NCBI RefSeq assembly: GCF_019754935.1
Contig: NZ_JAGSOA010000003.1
Span: 423,482 to 487,481, forward strand
Direction of reading: 5' to 3'
Length of the DNA: 64,000 nucleotides
Source: Corynebacterium parakroppenstedtii
GTDB lineage: Bacteria; Actinomycetota; Actinomycetes; Mycobacteriales; Mycobacteriaceae
Part shown: piece by piece, positions 51,900 to 61,442 of the stretch
Position numbering within the stretch: the first letter of the stretch is position 1
How the letters are laid out: the number at the start of each line of letters is the position of its first letter
Position numbers and translations under genes: made by a program
The notes under the pieces: model-generated
The model's input: the letters and a program-made list of their open reading frames with translations, nothing else
Told to the model about the DNA's origin: nothing
The model's database searches: none

Positions 51900-54170
51900 A
51901 TGGCCACGAGGGACCCCGAGCAGCATTCATCCGACGCTAAAACCGCCGGGTATGAGGGCAAAAACACGCCTGCTACAGATAGTGCGGCACAGTCCGCGGG
52001 CGCTCGGGTCTCCGTCATCACCTCATGGCTGAGTGCGCTGGCACTCGCTGTGATCTTCGCTATCGGCGGGTGGCAACGTCGGTGGATTAGCGACGACGGA
52101 CTCATCGTCTTGCGTACCGTCCGTAATCTTCTCGCTGGAAATGGCCCTGTTTTTAATGCGGGCGAGCGCGTCGAGGCCAATACATCCGTTGTGTGGCAAT
52201 ACATTATCTACGCCATTGCCGCGGTCTCATCAGCGCGCCTAGAGACCATAGCCATCTATACAGGCCTGGTTTTCTCGGTTCTCGCGGTCGCGATCGCCGC
52301 TTTGGGATCGGTTGCTCTTCACCGTTCCCCGGGTGTCCTGTTTGTTCCCTGTGGGCTACTGCTCTATATCTGTCTCCCGCCAGCACGTGACTTCACGACC
52401 TCGGGGTTGGAGTGGGGGCTCTCCATCTTCTGGATCGCTGTGCTGTGGTTCCTGATGGTGTACTGGAACAACGCCCGGGGCCGACGGGAGCGCCGGAGCC
52501 CCCTCCCCCGGTCTGGCTATGCCCTCGCGTTCTGGGCCGGATTGAGCTGGCTAGTCCGCCCCGAGCTTGCACTCTACGGAGCCGCCACCATCGTCGTACT
52601 CCTCGTTATTCATCGACGCTGGACACTTCTCGCATGGGCAGTTCCACTTCCCCTTCTCTACGAGATTTTCCGAGCAGGCTACTACGGCCTCTTGGTCCCC
52701 AACACTGCGGTTGCGAAATCTGCCTCCGGCTCCGACTGGAAACAGGGCTGGCGCTATGTCCTCGATTTCGCTAGCCCGTATTGGCTGTGGCTCATCATTC
52801 CCATTGCGGTCATCATTGGTATTGCAGTGTTCCGGGCCGACGGGCGCCGCACTCCGCTCCCCGTGATCATCATGGTGTCCTGCGGGATACTGCATGTACT
52901 CTACGTCATCAGAATCGGTGGCGATTTCATGCACGGACGCATGTGGCTTCTCCCCCTGTTCGCCCTAGTCATGCCCATCGCCGTTGTCCCCATCCGCTAC
53001 GCCCGTGCGTCATCCACACAAGCACAACTCCCGACGGCTGACGGGCACACATGGCAAAAGCGCCACGAGCATTCCCGCTCGACGCAGCAGCCACTGGCTG
53101 CGTCGGCAATCATCATCATTGCGGGATGCGCAAGTGTTGGAATATGGGGGATCATCCGCCTATGCGCTGGTCACCCCTTTACCCAGCCAACGACCGTCGC
53201 AGATTTTAAGCACCTCGACATCGTCGATGAACGCGAATTCTGGACTACTTTTACTGGGCACTCAGCGCATGACCCCCTCACCAAGGCGGAAGATTTTTTG
53301 GCTGCGCCCACCATGATCAACTACACGGGCTCGCTGGAAGGAACTATTCCCCACGTGGACAGCTCTTCTCACAGCGGAACTCTAGATAAGGACTTAACTA
53401 CCGACGGCCCCCGCGTCCAGCCCTTCGCCTCTGTCCCCACCAAACCCTATAAAGACATACGGTTCGTCTGGACCCCCATCCCTAACTTCACCAGTCCTGA
53501 AGAAAAAGAGGCCATGGCCAAGCTTGGCAAGAAATCGTCGACCGTCGACGACGCCACCAGCCACTACGACGACGTGCTCCGCACAGCCAGCGGACTAGAT
53601 AACACTCCCGTCACGGTCTCCTACATCAACCTGGGGATGACCAGCATGAATGCGCCGCTCGACGTCCGGGTCGTCGACCCCATGGGGTTGGCAAATCCAC
53701 TCGCTGCCCGACAATCGCGACAATCTAACGCGCGTATCGGGCACGACAAATCACTACCGCTGTATTGGCAACTTGCCGACAGCGCCACGCCGGTGGCAGA
53801 CACTCCGTTCTGGGATAGCGAAAAGAAGGTTCACGCAGCACGAATCGCGCTCCACGATTCCGATTTTGTGTCACTATTCGAGGCATATCGGTCACCAATG
53901 TCGCTGTCCCGGTTCCTCAAAAACATCGGATTCGCGCTGACCAAGGGGAATTCACTCGCGTTCTCGTCGAAACCCAGTGACTACACCACAAAAACCACCA
54001 CGGACGACACACAACCCAATTCCGTCCCCGTTATCCAATGGGGGCACAAGACCAAACTCGACAGCGATAAACGCTTACCCCGATCACTACAACCTGGTTA
54101 TACCGCGCCGAAGTCCACTGTTTTCCCCGACGCAGAGACAACCGAAGAAAACCACACCATATACCCCTAG
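51900..54170 (+). CDS. aftB: Terminal beta-(1->2)-arabinofuranosyltransferase AftB
   Basis: 756 residues. The cytoplasmic N-terminus (1-38) is followed by about ten membrane segments. RRWISDDGLIVLRTVRNLLAG places the Asp-Asp pair of the GT-C catalytic loop right after the first segment, and TSGLEWGLS, RPELALYG, YYGLLVPNTAVAKS and GGDFMHGRMWLLP match AftB. The C-terminal ~370 residues are extracytoplasmic. AftB adds terminal arabinofuranose to arabinogalactan from decaprenyl-phosphoryl-arabinose. The gene is nine bases before an ABC transporter gene. Confidence 0.88.
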   Translation: MATRDPEQHSSDAKTAGYEGKNTPATDSAAQSAGARVSVITSWLSALALAVIFAIGGWQRRWISDDGLIVLRTVRNLLAGNGPVFNAGERVEANTSVVWQYIIYAIAAVSSARLETIAIYTGLVFSVLAVAIAALGSVALHRSPGVLFVPCGLLLYICLPPARDFTTSGLEWGLSIFWIAVLWFLMVYWNNARGRRERRSPLPRSGYALAFWAGLSWLVRPELALYGAATIVVLLVIHRRWTLLAWAVPLPLLYEIFRAGYYGLLVPNTAVAKSASGSDWKQGWRYVLDFASPYWLWLIIPIAVIIGIAVFRADGRRTPLPVIIMVSCGILHVLYVIRIGGDFMHGRMWLLPLFALVMPIAVVPIRYARASSTQAQLPTADGHTWQKRHEHSRSTQQPLAASAIIIIAGCASVGIWGIIRLCAGHPFTQPTTVADFKHLDIVDEREFWTTFTGHSAHDPLTKAEDFLAAPTMINYTGSLEGTIPHVDSSSHSGTLDKDLTTDGPRVQPFASVPTKPYKDIRFVWTPIPNFTSPEEKEAMAKLGKKSSTVDDATSHYDDVLRTASGLDNTPVTVSYINLGMTSMNAPLDVRVVDPMGLANPLAARQSRQSNARIGHDKSLPLYWQLADSATPVADTPFWDSEKKVHAARIALHDSDFVSLFEAYRSPMSLSRFLKNIGFALTKGNSLAFSSKPSDYTTKTTTDDTQPNSVPVIQWGHKTKLDSDKRLPRSLQPGYTAPKSTVFPDAETTEENHTIYP

Positions 54171-54178
54171 GCTCACTC

Positions 54179-54946
54179 ATGTCCTCTACTCCAGCCGGCA
54201 CTAACGCCCCTATCGCCAGGGCTGACGCCATCTCCAAGTACTACGGCAAAGGCGACACCCGCGTCACTGCACTTGATTCCGTCTCCGTCGAATTCCGAAC
54301 CGGAGAATTCACCGCCATCATGGGGCCCTCCGGATCCGGAAAATCCACACTCATGCACTGCATGGCCGGACTCGACTCTATCAGCGAAGGCTCCACCTTC
54401 GTCGGCGACACCGACCTCTCCACCCTCAACGACAAACAACTCACCCGGCTCCGACGCGACCGCATCGGCTTCGTCTTCCAATCCTTCAACCTGGTTCCCA
54501 CGCTCACTGCCTCAGAGAACATCACGCTGCCCATGGACATCGGTGGCCATCGCGTCGACAAGGAATGGTTCACACACATCGTCACGGCATTCGGCCTCAC
54601 CTCGCGTCTCGACCACCGGCCCTCCGAACTCTCCGGCGGACAGCAACAACGCGTTGCCTGTGCCCGCGCACTCATCGGCCGGCCCGACATTATCTTCGGC
54701 GACGAACCCACCGGCAATCTCGATTCCAACTCGTCCACCGAGGTTCTGACCACGCTCCGATCCGTCGTCGACGAGTACAACCAAACGGTTGTCATCGTTA
54801 CCCACGATCCCCGAGCGGCCTCCTACGCGGACCGAGTGATCTTCCTCACCGACGGGCATATCGTCGATGAACTCACCAACCCCACCACCGAATCCATCCT
54901 CACCACCATGGCCACCATCGATAATCCAGATAACCAGGCCTCATGA
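54179..54946 (+). CDS. ABC transporter ATP-binding protein, MacB/LolD type
   Basis: 255 residues. Walker A GPSGSGKST, Q-loop FVFQSFNLVPTLTASENI, signature LSGGQQQRVACARAL and Walker B IIFGDEPTGNLDSNSS are those of the MacB/LolD/FtsE subfamily. It powers the permease encoded next, with which it overlaps by four bases (ATGA). Such pairs in Gram-positive bacteria export peptides or lipids or sense antimicrobial peptides. No two-component system lies next to it. Confidence 0.92.
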   Translation: MSSTPAGTNAPIARADAISKYYGKGDTRVTALDSVSVEFRTGEFTAIMGPSGSGKSTLMHCMAGLDSISEGSTFVGDTDLSTLNDKQLTRLRRDRIGFVFQSFNLVPTLTASENITLPMDIGGHRVDKEWFTHIVTAFGLTSRLDHRPSELSGGQQQRVACARALIGRPDIIFGDEPTGNLDSNSSTEVLTTLRSVVDEYNQTVVIVTHDPRAASYADRVIFLTDGHIVDELTNPTTESILTTMATIDNPDNQAS

Positions 54947-57561
54947 ACACACCAGCCACGCCCAACAATCAGCTGCGCCACCATCCCATGTGGACGCTCT
55001 CCTTTCGGAACCTCCGTGCGCACAAGGTTCGGCTCGCCCTCACCGTCCTCGCGGTCATCCTCGGTACGGCGTTCGTCTCTGGATCGTTCATTTTCACCGC
55101 CACACTAAACAAGGCGTTCACCGAGATCGTCACCACCATGTACGACGGCGTCGACATCGCCGTCAAGCCTGGTCATGCCACCGATTTCGCCCACCAACGC
55201 GACACCATCAACAACATTCCCGGTGTCCGCGCCACCAATGAGATGACCGACATGAACGTGGCCGTCGCCCATGACGACGGCACCATGATCGACACCGGCG
55301 GAGCAACAGCACAAATCCTCCCCAACTATCCCGGCGACGACCAAGCCAATACCGCGTGGTCCATTACCGAAGGACACGCACCGACCAAGTCAGGGGAAGC
55401 CACTCTCAACAGCAACGCAGCCGAGAAAAACAACATTTCGCTCGGTGACCACCTCATCGTCGCCACACCCACCATGCGTACCGACGTCACCATCGTCGGG
55501 TTCTATACGACGTCGACGAACTTCGGCGGGTGGGCCGGCGTCGCCATGAACCCCGACCAATTCCGCGAACTCGCCGGCACCAGCATCAGCTCCTACAACG
55601 TCGCCATCCAACCCGGAGCGGATAAACAGCAGGTCATGGCGGCCATCTCTCGCGCTGTCCCCGGGAGCAAAGTCCAAAGCGGCGAGGACGCTTCCACAGA
55701 GATGACGTCGAGTATTTCTAACCAGTTGACCTTCATCAACTACTTCCTTCTGGCTTTCGGGGCGATCGGCCTCATTGTCGGCACGTTCATCATTGCGAAC
55801 ACGTTCTCCATGATCGTGGCGCAACGGATCCGTGAGTTCTCACTCCTGCGTTCACTGGGTGCGTCGCGGGGACAGATCACGCGCTCTGTGCTCATCGAGG
55901 CCCTGATCGTCGGCATTGTCGGGTCACTTATTGGCATCGCTGCTGGATTCGGGCTCGTTCATCTCCTTGTTGCGGGGCTCAGTAAGACGGGCCTTGACAT
56001 GCCCGATTCCTCGATACCTCTCACGTGGCAGTCGATGGTGTGGCCGCTGGTTATTGGCATCATTGTCACGCTGGTGAGCGCCTGGGCGCCTGCCTGGCGG
56101 GCGGGCTCCACGCGACCTGTCGAATCGATGAATGCTACGACGCAATCCGCCCCCTTGCTTCGCCGGACTCTCACCGGACTCATTGTCCTTGGTGGGGGCG
56201 CGGCCCTCGCGTGGTGGGGAAGCTACGCCGACGACTTCGAGACACGTAACCGCATGATCATCCTCGGCATCGGAGCCGTGGCCATCATCCTCGGCACTCT
56301 CGCCGTTTCCGCCGCGCTCTCCCTCCCGCTCGTCAGTGGAATAGGGCGCGTCCTCGGACTGCCCTGGCGCTCCGTCGGTAAGCTTGCGGCGACTAACTCG
56401 TCGAGAAACCCCCGACGAACTGCGACTACCGCATTCGCCCTCACCCTTGGGCTCGCCCTCGTGAGCTCCGTCGGCATGATCGGCGCCTCCATGAAAAGCA
56501 CCGTGTCGGACCTTGTTGACAATGAACTCACCGCGGACCTCGTCGCAACGCCACCCGGCGCGACCACGGGGAGCATGTTTTCTCTCCCCGGCGGTGTGAA
56601 CAAAGACATCGCATCCGTCGACGGGGTCACTGGAGTTGCCCCCTTCTACACACTGGCCAATGCGACGCTGCGGGGAGACGACAAGAACCGTGGATATGTG
56701 ATCTTCACGCCGGACAATCCACACAACTACATCGATCTCAAGATGAAAGAAGGGAGCGAGGACCTTTCCCGCGGCGGAACTGTTATTCACGCCAGCTTTG
56801 CTAAGAAGCACAACCTCCATGTAGGCGATACTGTCGATATCGACGCGCTCACGGCCGCTAGCCCGGGTTCCGCCGGCGGGCTCATATCCCAAGGGGGAGC
56901 GCCCGCCGACGCACATGCTACCTCCACTGTCATCGGGATCATGGACAGCAAGCTCTTCCCCACCGCCCTGGTGTCACAGCAAGATATCGACAAGATCAGT
57001 CCTGATAAACACACATGGCGCAGTCTCATGACCACGATCCGCACTGATCACACCGTCGACGACGTCACCATGCAGAAAAGGATCAAAGAGAAGGTCAAGC
57101 ACTACGTCATTGTCCAAGTGCAAACACGGGACGAATTCAAAGGCCAACAAGCACAACTTGTTAACCAACTTTTGTCCATTCTCTATGGTTTGCTGGCCCT
57201 ATCGGTGGTCATCGCGATTGTTGGGATTATCAATACGCTGGCGCTCAGCATTGTTGAGCGTCGGCAAGAAATCGGGATGCTTCGTGCCGTGGGCATGGTG
57301 CGCGGGCAAGTACGCCGCATGATCACCCTCGAAAGTATCCAATTGTCCCTCTATGGTGCGATTATTGGGGTGATTATTGGGCTCTACATTGGGTGGATGT
57401 TCATGAACGTCATGAAAACGCAAGGCATTACGCAAATTGTCATTCCGTGGGAGCAGATCATCGCCATGCTCATCGCATCAGCGGTCGTTGGCATCATCGC
57501 CGCGGTCTGGCCTGGTATCCGAGCATCACGCATTAGCCCGCTCGACGCCATCGCCGATTAA
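54943..57561 (+). CDS. ABC transporter permease with two FtsX domains
   Basis: 872 residues. An N-terminal membrane helix and extracytoplasmic MacB-type domain (about 35-260) lead to the first FtsX permease domain (about 265-400, INYFLLAFGAIGLIVGTFIIANTFSMIVAQR..EFSLLRSLGASRGQ). A second unit repeats this order, with a membrane-proximal domain (about 490-740) and second FtsX domain (about 745-872, ERRQEIGMLRAVGMVRGQ). The duplicated arrangement is common in actinobacterial macrolide/peptide exporter-like systems. Substrate unknown. Confidence 0.88.
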   Translation: MNTPATPNNQLRHHPMWTLSFRNLRAHKVRLALTVLAVILGTAFVSGSFIFTATLNKAFTEIVTTMYDGVDIAVKPGHATDFAHQRDTINNIPGVRATNEMTDMNVAVAHDDGTMIDTGGATAQILPNYPGDDQANTAWSITEGHAPTKSGEATLNSNAAEKNNISLGDHLIVATPTMRTDVTIVGFYTTSTNFGGWAGVAMNPDQFRELAGTSISSYNVAIQPGADKQQVMAAISRAVPGSKVQSGEDASTEMTSSISNQLTFINYFLLAFGAIGLIVGTFIIANTFSMIVAQRIREFSLLRSLGASRGQITRSVLIEALIVGIVGSLIGIAAGFGLVHLLVAGLSKTGLDMPDSSIPLTWQSMVWPLVIGIIVTLVSAWAPAWRAGSTRPVESMNATTQSAPLLRRTLTGLIVLGGGAALAWWGSYADDFETRNRMIILGIGAVAIILGTLAVSAALSLPLVSGIGRVLGLPWRSVGKLAATNSSRNPRRTATTAFALTLGLALVSSVGMIGASMKSTVSDLVDNELTADLVATPPGATTGSMFSLPGGVNKDIASVDGVTGVAPFYTLANATLRGDDKNRGYVIFTPDNPHNYIDLKMKEGSEDLSRGGTVIHASFAKKHNLHVGDTVDIDALTAASPGSAGGLISQGGAPADAHATSTVIGIMDSKLFPTALVSQQDIDKISPDKHTWRSLMTTIRTDHTVDDVTMQKRIKEKVKHYVIVQVQTRDEFKGQQAQLVNQLLSILYGLLALSVVIAIVGIINTLALSIVERRQEIGMLRAVGMVRGQVRRMITLESIQLSLYGAIIGVIIGLYIGWMFMNVMKTQGITQIVIPWEQIIAMLIASAVVGIIAAVWPGIRASRISPLDAIAD

Positions 57562-57563
57562 CT

Positions 57564-57602
57564 CGGGGCGGGACTGTGAACCCGCACCCGCTACGTGCCC
57601 CG
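57564..57602. terminator. Possible hairpin between convergent ABC operons
   Basis: CGGGGC (57564-57569) can pair with GCCCCG (57597-57602) in the 41-base convergent gap. The loop is long and there is no T-run, so a role as terminator is only a suggestion. Confidence 0.25.
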
Positions 57603-59396
57603 CTACGCACCGCCCAGGTCGATACTCCCGCCCGGGATCGAATCAATCAGGCTACGCGTGTACTCCTCACGCGGATGGTCGAACAGCTCATCCGTCGTTC
57701 CGCGCTCCACCAGACGCCCCTGGCGCATCACCAGCACGTCGTCGGCAATCTGCTTCACCACCGCAAGATCATGGGTGATGAACAAATAGCTCAATCCCAT
57801 CTCTGCCTGCAGCTCATTCAATAGGCTCAGGATCTGCGATTGCACCAGCACGTCCAGGGCAGACACCGCCTCATCGCAGATGACGACATCGGGATCCAGG
57901 GCCAATGCGCGCGCAATTGCAACGCGCTGCCGCTGACCACCCGATAGTTCCGACGGGAACCTGTGCATCATCGCCGCCGGCATGGCCACACGGTCCAACA
58001 ATTCGCGAACCTTCTTTTCGCGGCTCGCTCGATTCCCAATGTTGTGAATCTTCAGCGGTTCCGCGATGGTGTTGAACACCGAATACATCGGGTCGATCGA
58101 CCCAAACGGGTTCTGAAAAATAGGCTGCACCCTGCGTCGGAAAGCAAGCTCTTGCTTTCGGTTCAAAGCGGTGACATCGCGCCCATTAAACGTGACCGAA
58201 CCCCGCGTCGGCTGCAGCAGGCCGAGGATCATCTTCGCCACGGTGGACTTGCCTGAACCAGACTCCCCCACCAGCGCCGTTGTGGTCCCGCGCCGGATGT
58301 AGAAATTCACATCCGCAGCGGCCGTGAACATGCTCTTCTTCCACGGCGGGCCACCCGGGATCGGAAAGTCCTTCCCCAGGTCGTGGACTTCGATAATGTG
58401 CTCGACGTCGCCATCCTGCGCCGCGTGCGGCCCCGTGGTGCGCTCGAGGGCCCGTTCTTCGGCCTCGTGAGCCACTTTTTCACGCTGTTCGATGACGTCA
58501 TGCCGCCGCGCCCGCAGCGACGGAGCCGCCCCCACCAGCTTTTGCGTGTAGGGATGCCGAGGATCTTGAAGAATCTCCAGCGCAGGGCCCGATTCCACGA
58601 CGCGTCCCTGGCTCATCACGACGATCCGATCGGCGCGCTCGGCCGCCAAACCGAGGTCGTGCGTAATCAGCATCACGGCTGTACCCAGTTCGTGGGTCAG
58701 GGAATCCAGGTGGTCCAAGATGTGCCGCTGGACGGTGACGTCCAGTGCCGACGTCGGTTCGTCGGCAATGAGTAGTTTCGGTCGAGCCGCCAAACCAATC
58801 GCGATCAACGCGCGCTGGCGCATACCGCCCGAATACTCGTGCGGATACTGGTTCACGCGCTTATCGGCGTCGGGCAGCCCGGCCTCCGAGAGCAGCTCGA
58901 CAGCCCGCTTGTGGGCAGCGGACCCCGTCGCAACGTTATTGGCCTTCAAGGCCTCCTTGACTTGAAAACCTACTTTCCACACGGGGTTCAAGTTCGACAT
59001 GGGATCTTGCGGAACTAAACCAATGTCCGCACCACGCAGCGCCGTCAGCTCCTTAGGCGAGGCGTGCGTGATAACCCGACCGTCGAAAGTGATGGTGCCA
59101 CCGGTCACATGGCCCCCACCGGGGAGCAGACCGATGATCGAATGCGCCGTCGTGGATTTACCCGAACCAGACTCACCGACGATCGCGACAGTCTCCCCCG
59201 GGTAAATGTCGAGGTTGACTCCGAACACCGTCGGTATTGGCCGCTTCTTACCGCCAAAGGCGATATCGACGTCGCGCATCTGCAACAGCGGGCGGGTATC
59301 ATCGTTGGAGTTGTGCGGGCCGACGCTGTGCTCGGGTTTATTCGCGGATTGCGTCTCCGTGGAGTGTCGGTTCGCAGAATGTGGAATCGATGTCAT
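57603..59396 (-). CDS. dppDF: Peptide ABC importer, two fused ATP-binding domains (DppD-DppF)
   Basis: 597 residues: two ATPase domains in one chain. Domain 1 (about 38-300) has VGESGSGKSTTAHS, EYSGGMRQRALIAIGL and LLIADEPTSALD; domain 2 (about 330-595) has VGESGSGKSTVAKM, LSGGQRQRVAIARAL and VVICDEAVSALD, where the usual DEP is DEA. The first 35 residues are polar and unconserved. The fused form is common in actinobacteria. It energises import of di-/oligopeptides through DppB and DppC, and follows dppC with a four-base overlap. Confidence 0.92.
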   Translation of the reverse strand: MTSIPHSANRHSTETQSANKPEHSVGPHNSNDDTRPLLQMRDVDIAFGGKKRPIPTVFGVNLDIYPGETVAIVGESGSGKSTTAHSIIGLLPGGGHVTGGTITFDGRVITHASPKELTALRGADIGLVPQDPMSNLNPVWKVGFQVKEALKANNVATGSAAHKRAVELLSEAGLPDADKRVNQYPHEYSGGMRQRALIAIGLAARPKLLIADEPTSALDVTVQRHILDHLDSLTHELGTAVMLITHDLGLAAERADRIVVMSQGRVVESGPALEILQDPRHPYTQKLVGAAPSLRARRHDVIEQREKVAHEAEERALERTTGPHAAQDGDVEHIIEVHDLGKDFPIPGGPPWKKSMFTAAADVNFYIRRGTTTALVGESGSGKSTVAKMILGLLQPTRGSVTFNGRDVTALNRKQELAFRRRVQPIFQNPFGSIDPMYSVFNTIAEPLKIHNIGNRASREKKVRELLDRVAMPAAMMHRFPSELSGGQRQRVAIARALALDPDVVICDEAVSALDVLVQSQILSLLNELQAEMGLSYLFITHDLAVVKQIADDVLVMRQGRLVERGTTDELFDHPREEYTRSLIDSIPGGSIDLGGA

Positions 59397-60487
59397 GAGG
59401 CCGTACGCTCCTTCGGGTCGAGGGCATCCTTTAACGCATCCCCCAGCATGATGAAGCCCAGCACTGTGATGGCCAGGGCACCCGCGGGGTAGAACAGCGT
59501 CGACGGCGCTGCTCGGAGGGTGTTTTGTGCCGTGGAGATGTCATTGCCCCACGACACCGTTTGCGGCGGTAACCCAATGCCCAGGTAGGACAGCGTTGCT
59601 TCCGCCACGATATAGATGCCCAGCGACGTCGTTGCCATAACGATGATGGGCGCGAGACAGTTGGGGATGATGTGGCGCAGCAGAATCTTCCACTGCGAGA
59701 GGCCAAGCGCGCGCGACGCCATGACATAATCGTTGTTTTTCACCGTCATGACGGCTCCACGCACGATGCGCGCCATCTGCGGCCAGCCGAATGCGGACAG
59801 CACCAGGATGACGGTCAGCGTGTTGCGCTCGCTGAACAGCTGCATCAGAACGATGCCCGCGAGGATCAGCGGTATCGCGAAGAAAATGTCGGTCAGGCGG
59901 GACAACACCGCGTCCAACCAGCCGCCGACATAGCCGGCCACCGAGCCAATAATCGTCCCAAGAATCGTGATGACAATCGTGACGGACACGCCGGTCACGA
60001 CCGAGGCACGCGCACCGTACAGAGTACGGGAATACACGTCGTAACCCTGTCGGGTGAAACCAAACGGGTGCGACGGTTCAGGCCCCTCCAGCGATTTACT
60101 CAGGTCCGCCGTTTTCGGGTCCGTCGACGTAAACAACCCCGGGAAGAACGTGACCAGCAGCACCGCCAGAATAATCACCATTGATACCCAGAACAGGGGC
60201 CGACGCCGTAACCGCTGCCAGGCTTCTGCCCACGTGCTCAGTGGTTTCTTGTCCACCAGAAGATCGTCACGCGATGGTTCATCCGCGGCGACCGTTTCAG
60301 CGACCCACCGTTCCGTTCGTGACGACGTAACCAGTCCGGCCTCGCGGCTCTCATGTCTCTCATGGCGTCCCACCGTCGGGGAATGAGTTTCCGCTGCCAA
60401 TGAATTCCCTTCGTGAGACGTCGGCAATTCTTTCGATGCTTCTCCTGTTGATGACCTGTGAGCGGGTGTGTGTGATGGATTAGGCAT
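59393..60487 (-). CDS. dppC: Peptide ABC importer permease DppC/OppC
   Basis: 364 residues from ATG 60487, which overlaps the dppB stop by 8 bases. A polar N-terminus of ~95 residues precedes six membrane segments. The EAA-type coupling loop appears as RALGLSQWKILLRHIIPNCLAPIIV, and FGFTRQGYDVYSRTLYGARASVVTG is typical of DppC/OppC. It forms the membrane channel with DppB. The frame continues 13 codons further upstream, but that lies within dppB and lacks a better ribosome site. Confidence 0.92.
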   Translation of the reverse strand: MPNPSHTPAHRSSTGEASKELPTSHEGNSLAAETHSPTVGRHERHESREAGLVTSSRTERWVAETVAADEPSRDDLLVDKKPLSTWAEAWQRLRRRPLFWVSMVIILAVLLVTFFPGLFTSTDPKTADLSKSLEGPEPSHPFGFTRQGYDVYSRTLYGARASVVTGVSVTIVITILGTIIGSVAGYVGGWLDAVLSRLTDIFFAIPLILAGIVLMQLFSERNTLTVILVLSAFGWPQMARIVRGAVMTVKNNDYVMASRALGLSQWKILLRHIIPNCLAPIIVMATTSLGIYIVAEATLSYLGIGLPPQTVSWGNDISTAQNTLRAAPSTLFYPAGALAITVLGFIMLGDALKDALDPKERTAS

Positions 60488-61406
60488 AGCGGATCCTCGG
60501 GTCAAGAAGTGCGTAGAGCAGGTCAATAAGGAGATTCGATACGACGAAAATAATGACTAAGACCGTGACGACGGACACGACAGTCGGTGCCTCACCCAAC
60601 ATCACAGCGTGATAGACCAGGCCGCCCACCCCGTTGATGTTGAAGATGCCTTCGGTGACGATCGCCCCGCCCATGAGGGCCGCGAGGTCAGCGCCGATGA
60701 ACGTCACGACGGGGATCATGGAGTTCCGCAACACGTGGTGGAGAATGACCTGCGGTTTGCTCATTCCCCGAGCATATGCGGTGCGCACGAAGTCCCGGCC
60801 CAGCGCTTCGGCTACTTCTGATCGGGTCAAGCGCAGCACATAGGCGAAAGAGACCAGGCCTAGCACAAAGGCAGGCATGAGGAGGTGTTTGAAGTCGCCT
60901 TGCGCGCCGACGGTGGCTGGCAGGATTCCCCATTTAATGCCGAAGAGGAACTGGGCGACGAAGCCGATAACGAAGATCGGCACGGCGATAATGAACAGAG
61001 AGATAACGAGGACGGTGGAGTCGAACAGCCCACCTTTCTTCAACCCGGCGAGGACACCGAAACCAATACCGAATACGGTTTCAATAACGATGGCCATCAG
61101 TGCCAGACGAATCGTGACGGGGAAGGCATTGCCCAGAACAGTGCCGACGCTTTGCCCAGAGAACGTTTGTCCCAGGTCACCGGTAAAAATCCCCTTGAGG
61201 TACAGGAGATATTGGACGATAAATGGCTGGTCTAAGTGATATTGCGAGCGGATCGAGTGGATAATCTCTGGACTCAGGGGTTTATCCCCGGCTAGTGCTG
61301 CGACGGGGTCGCCGGGAGTGAGGAACACCATGGCGTAAATGAGGAATGTTGCGCCGAGAAAGACGGGCACCATCTGTAATAATCGTTTTCCGATATACCA
61401 AAGCAT
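60480..61406 (-). CDS. dppB: Peptide ABC importer permease DppB/OppB
   Basis: 308 residues, six membrane segments. The start MLWYIGKRLLQMVPVFLGATFLIYAMVFLTPGDP and the coupling loop with ARGMSKPQVILHHVLRNSMIPVVTFIG are diagnostic of the DppB/OppB family. Partner of DppC. It lies 36 bases after the binding-protein gene. Confidence 0.93.
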   Translation of the reverse strand: MLWYIGKRLLQMVPVFLGATFLIYAMVFLTPGDPVAALAGDKPLSPEIIHSIRSQYHLDQPFIVQYLLYLKGIFTGDLGQTFSGQSVGTVLGNAFPVTIRLALMAIVIETVFGIGFGVLAGLKKGGLFDSTVLVISLFIIAVPIFVIGFVAQFLFGIKWGILPATVGAQGDFKHLLMPAFVLGLVSFAYVLRLTRSEVAEALGRDFVRTAYARGMSKPQVILHHVLRNSMIPVVTFIGADLAALMGGAIVTEGIFNINGVGGLVYHAVMLGEAPTVVSVVTVLVIIFVVSNLLIDLLYALLDPRIRYA

Positions 61407-61442
61407 GAGGGGTCCTTATCGTGGGGGAGCCTTATCGATGGG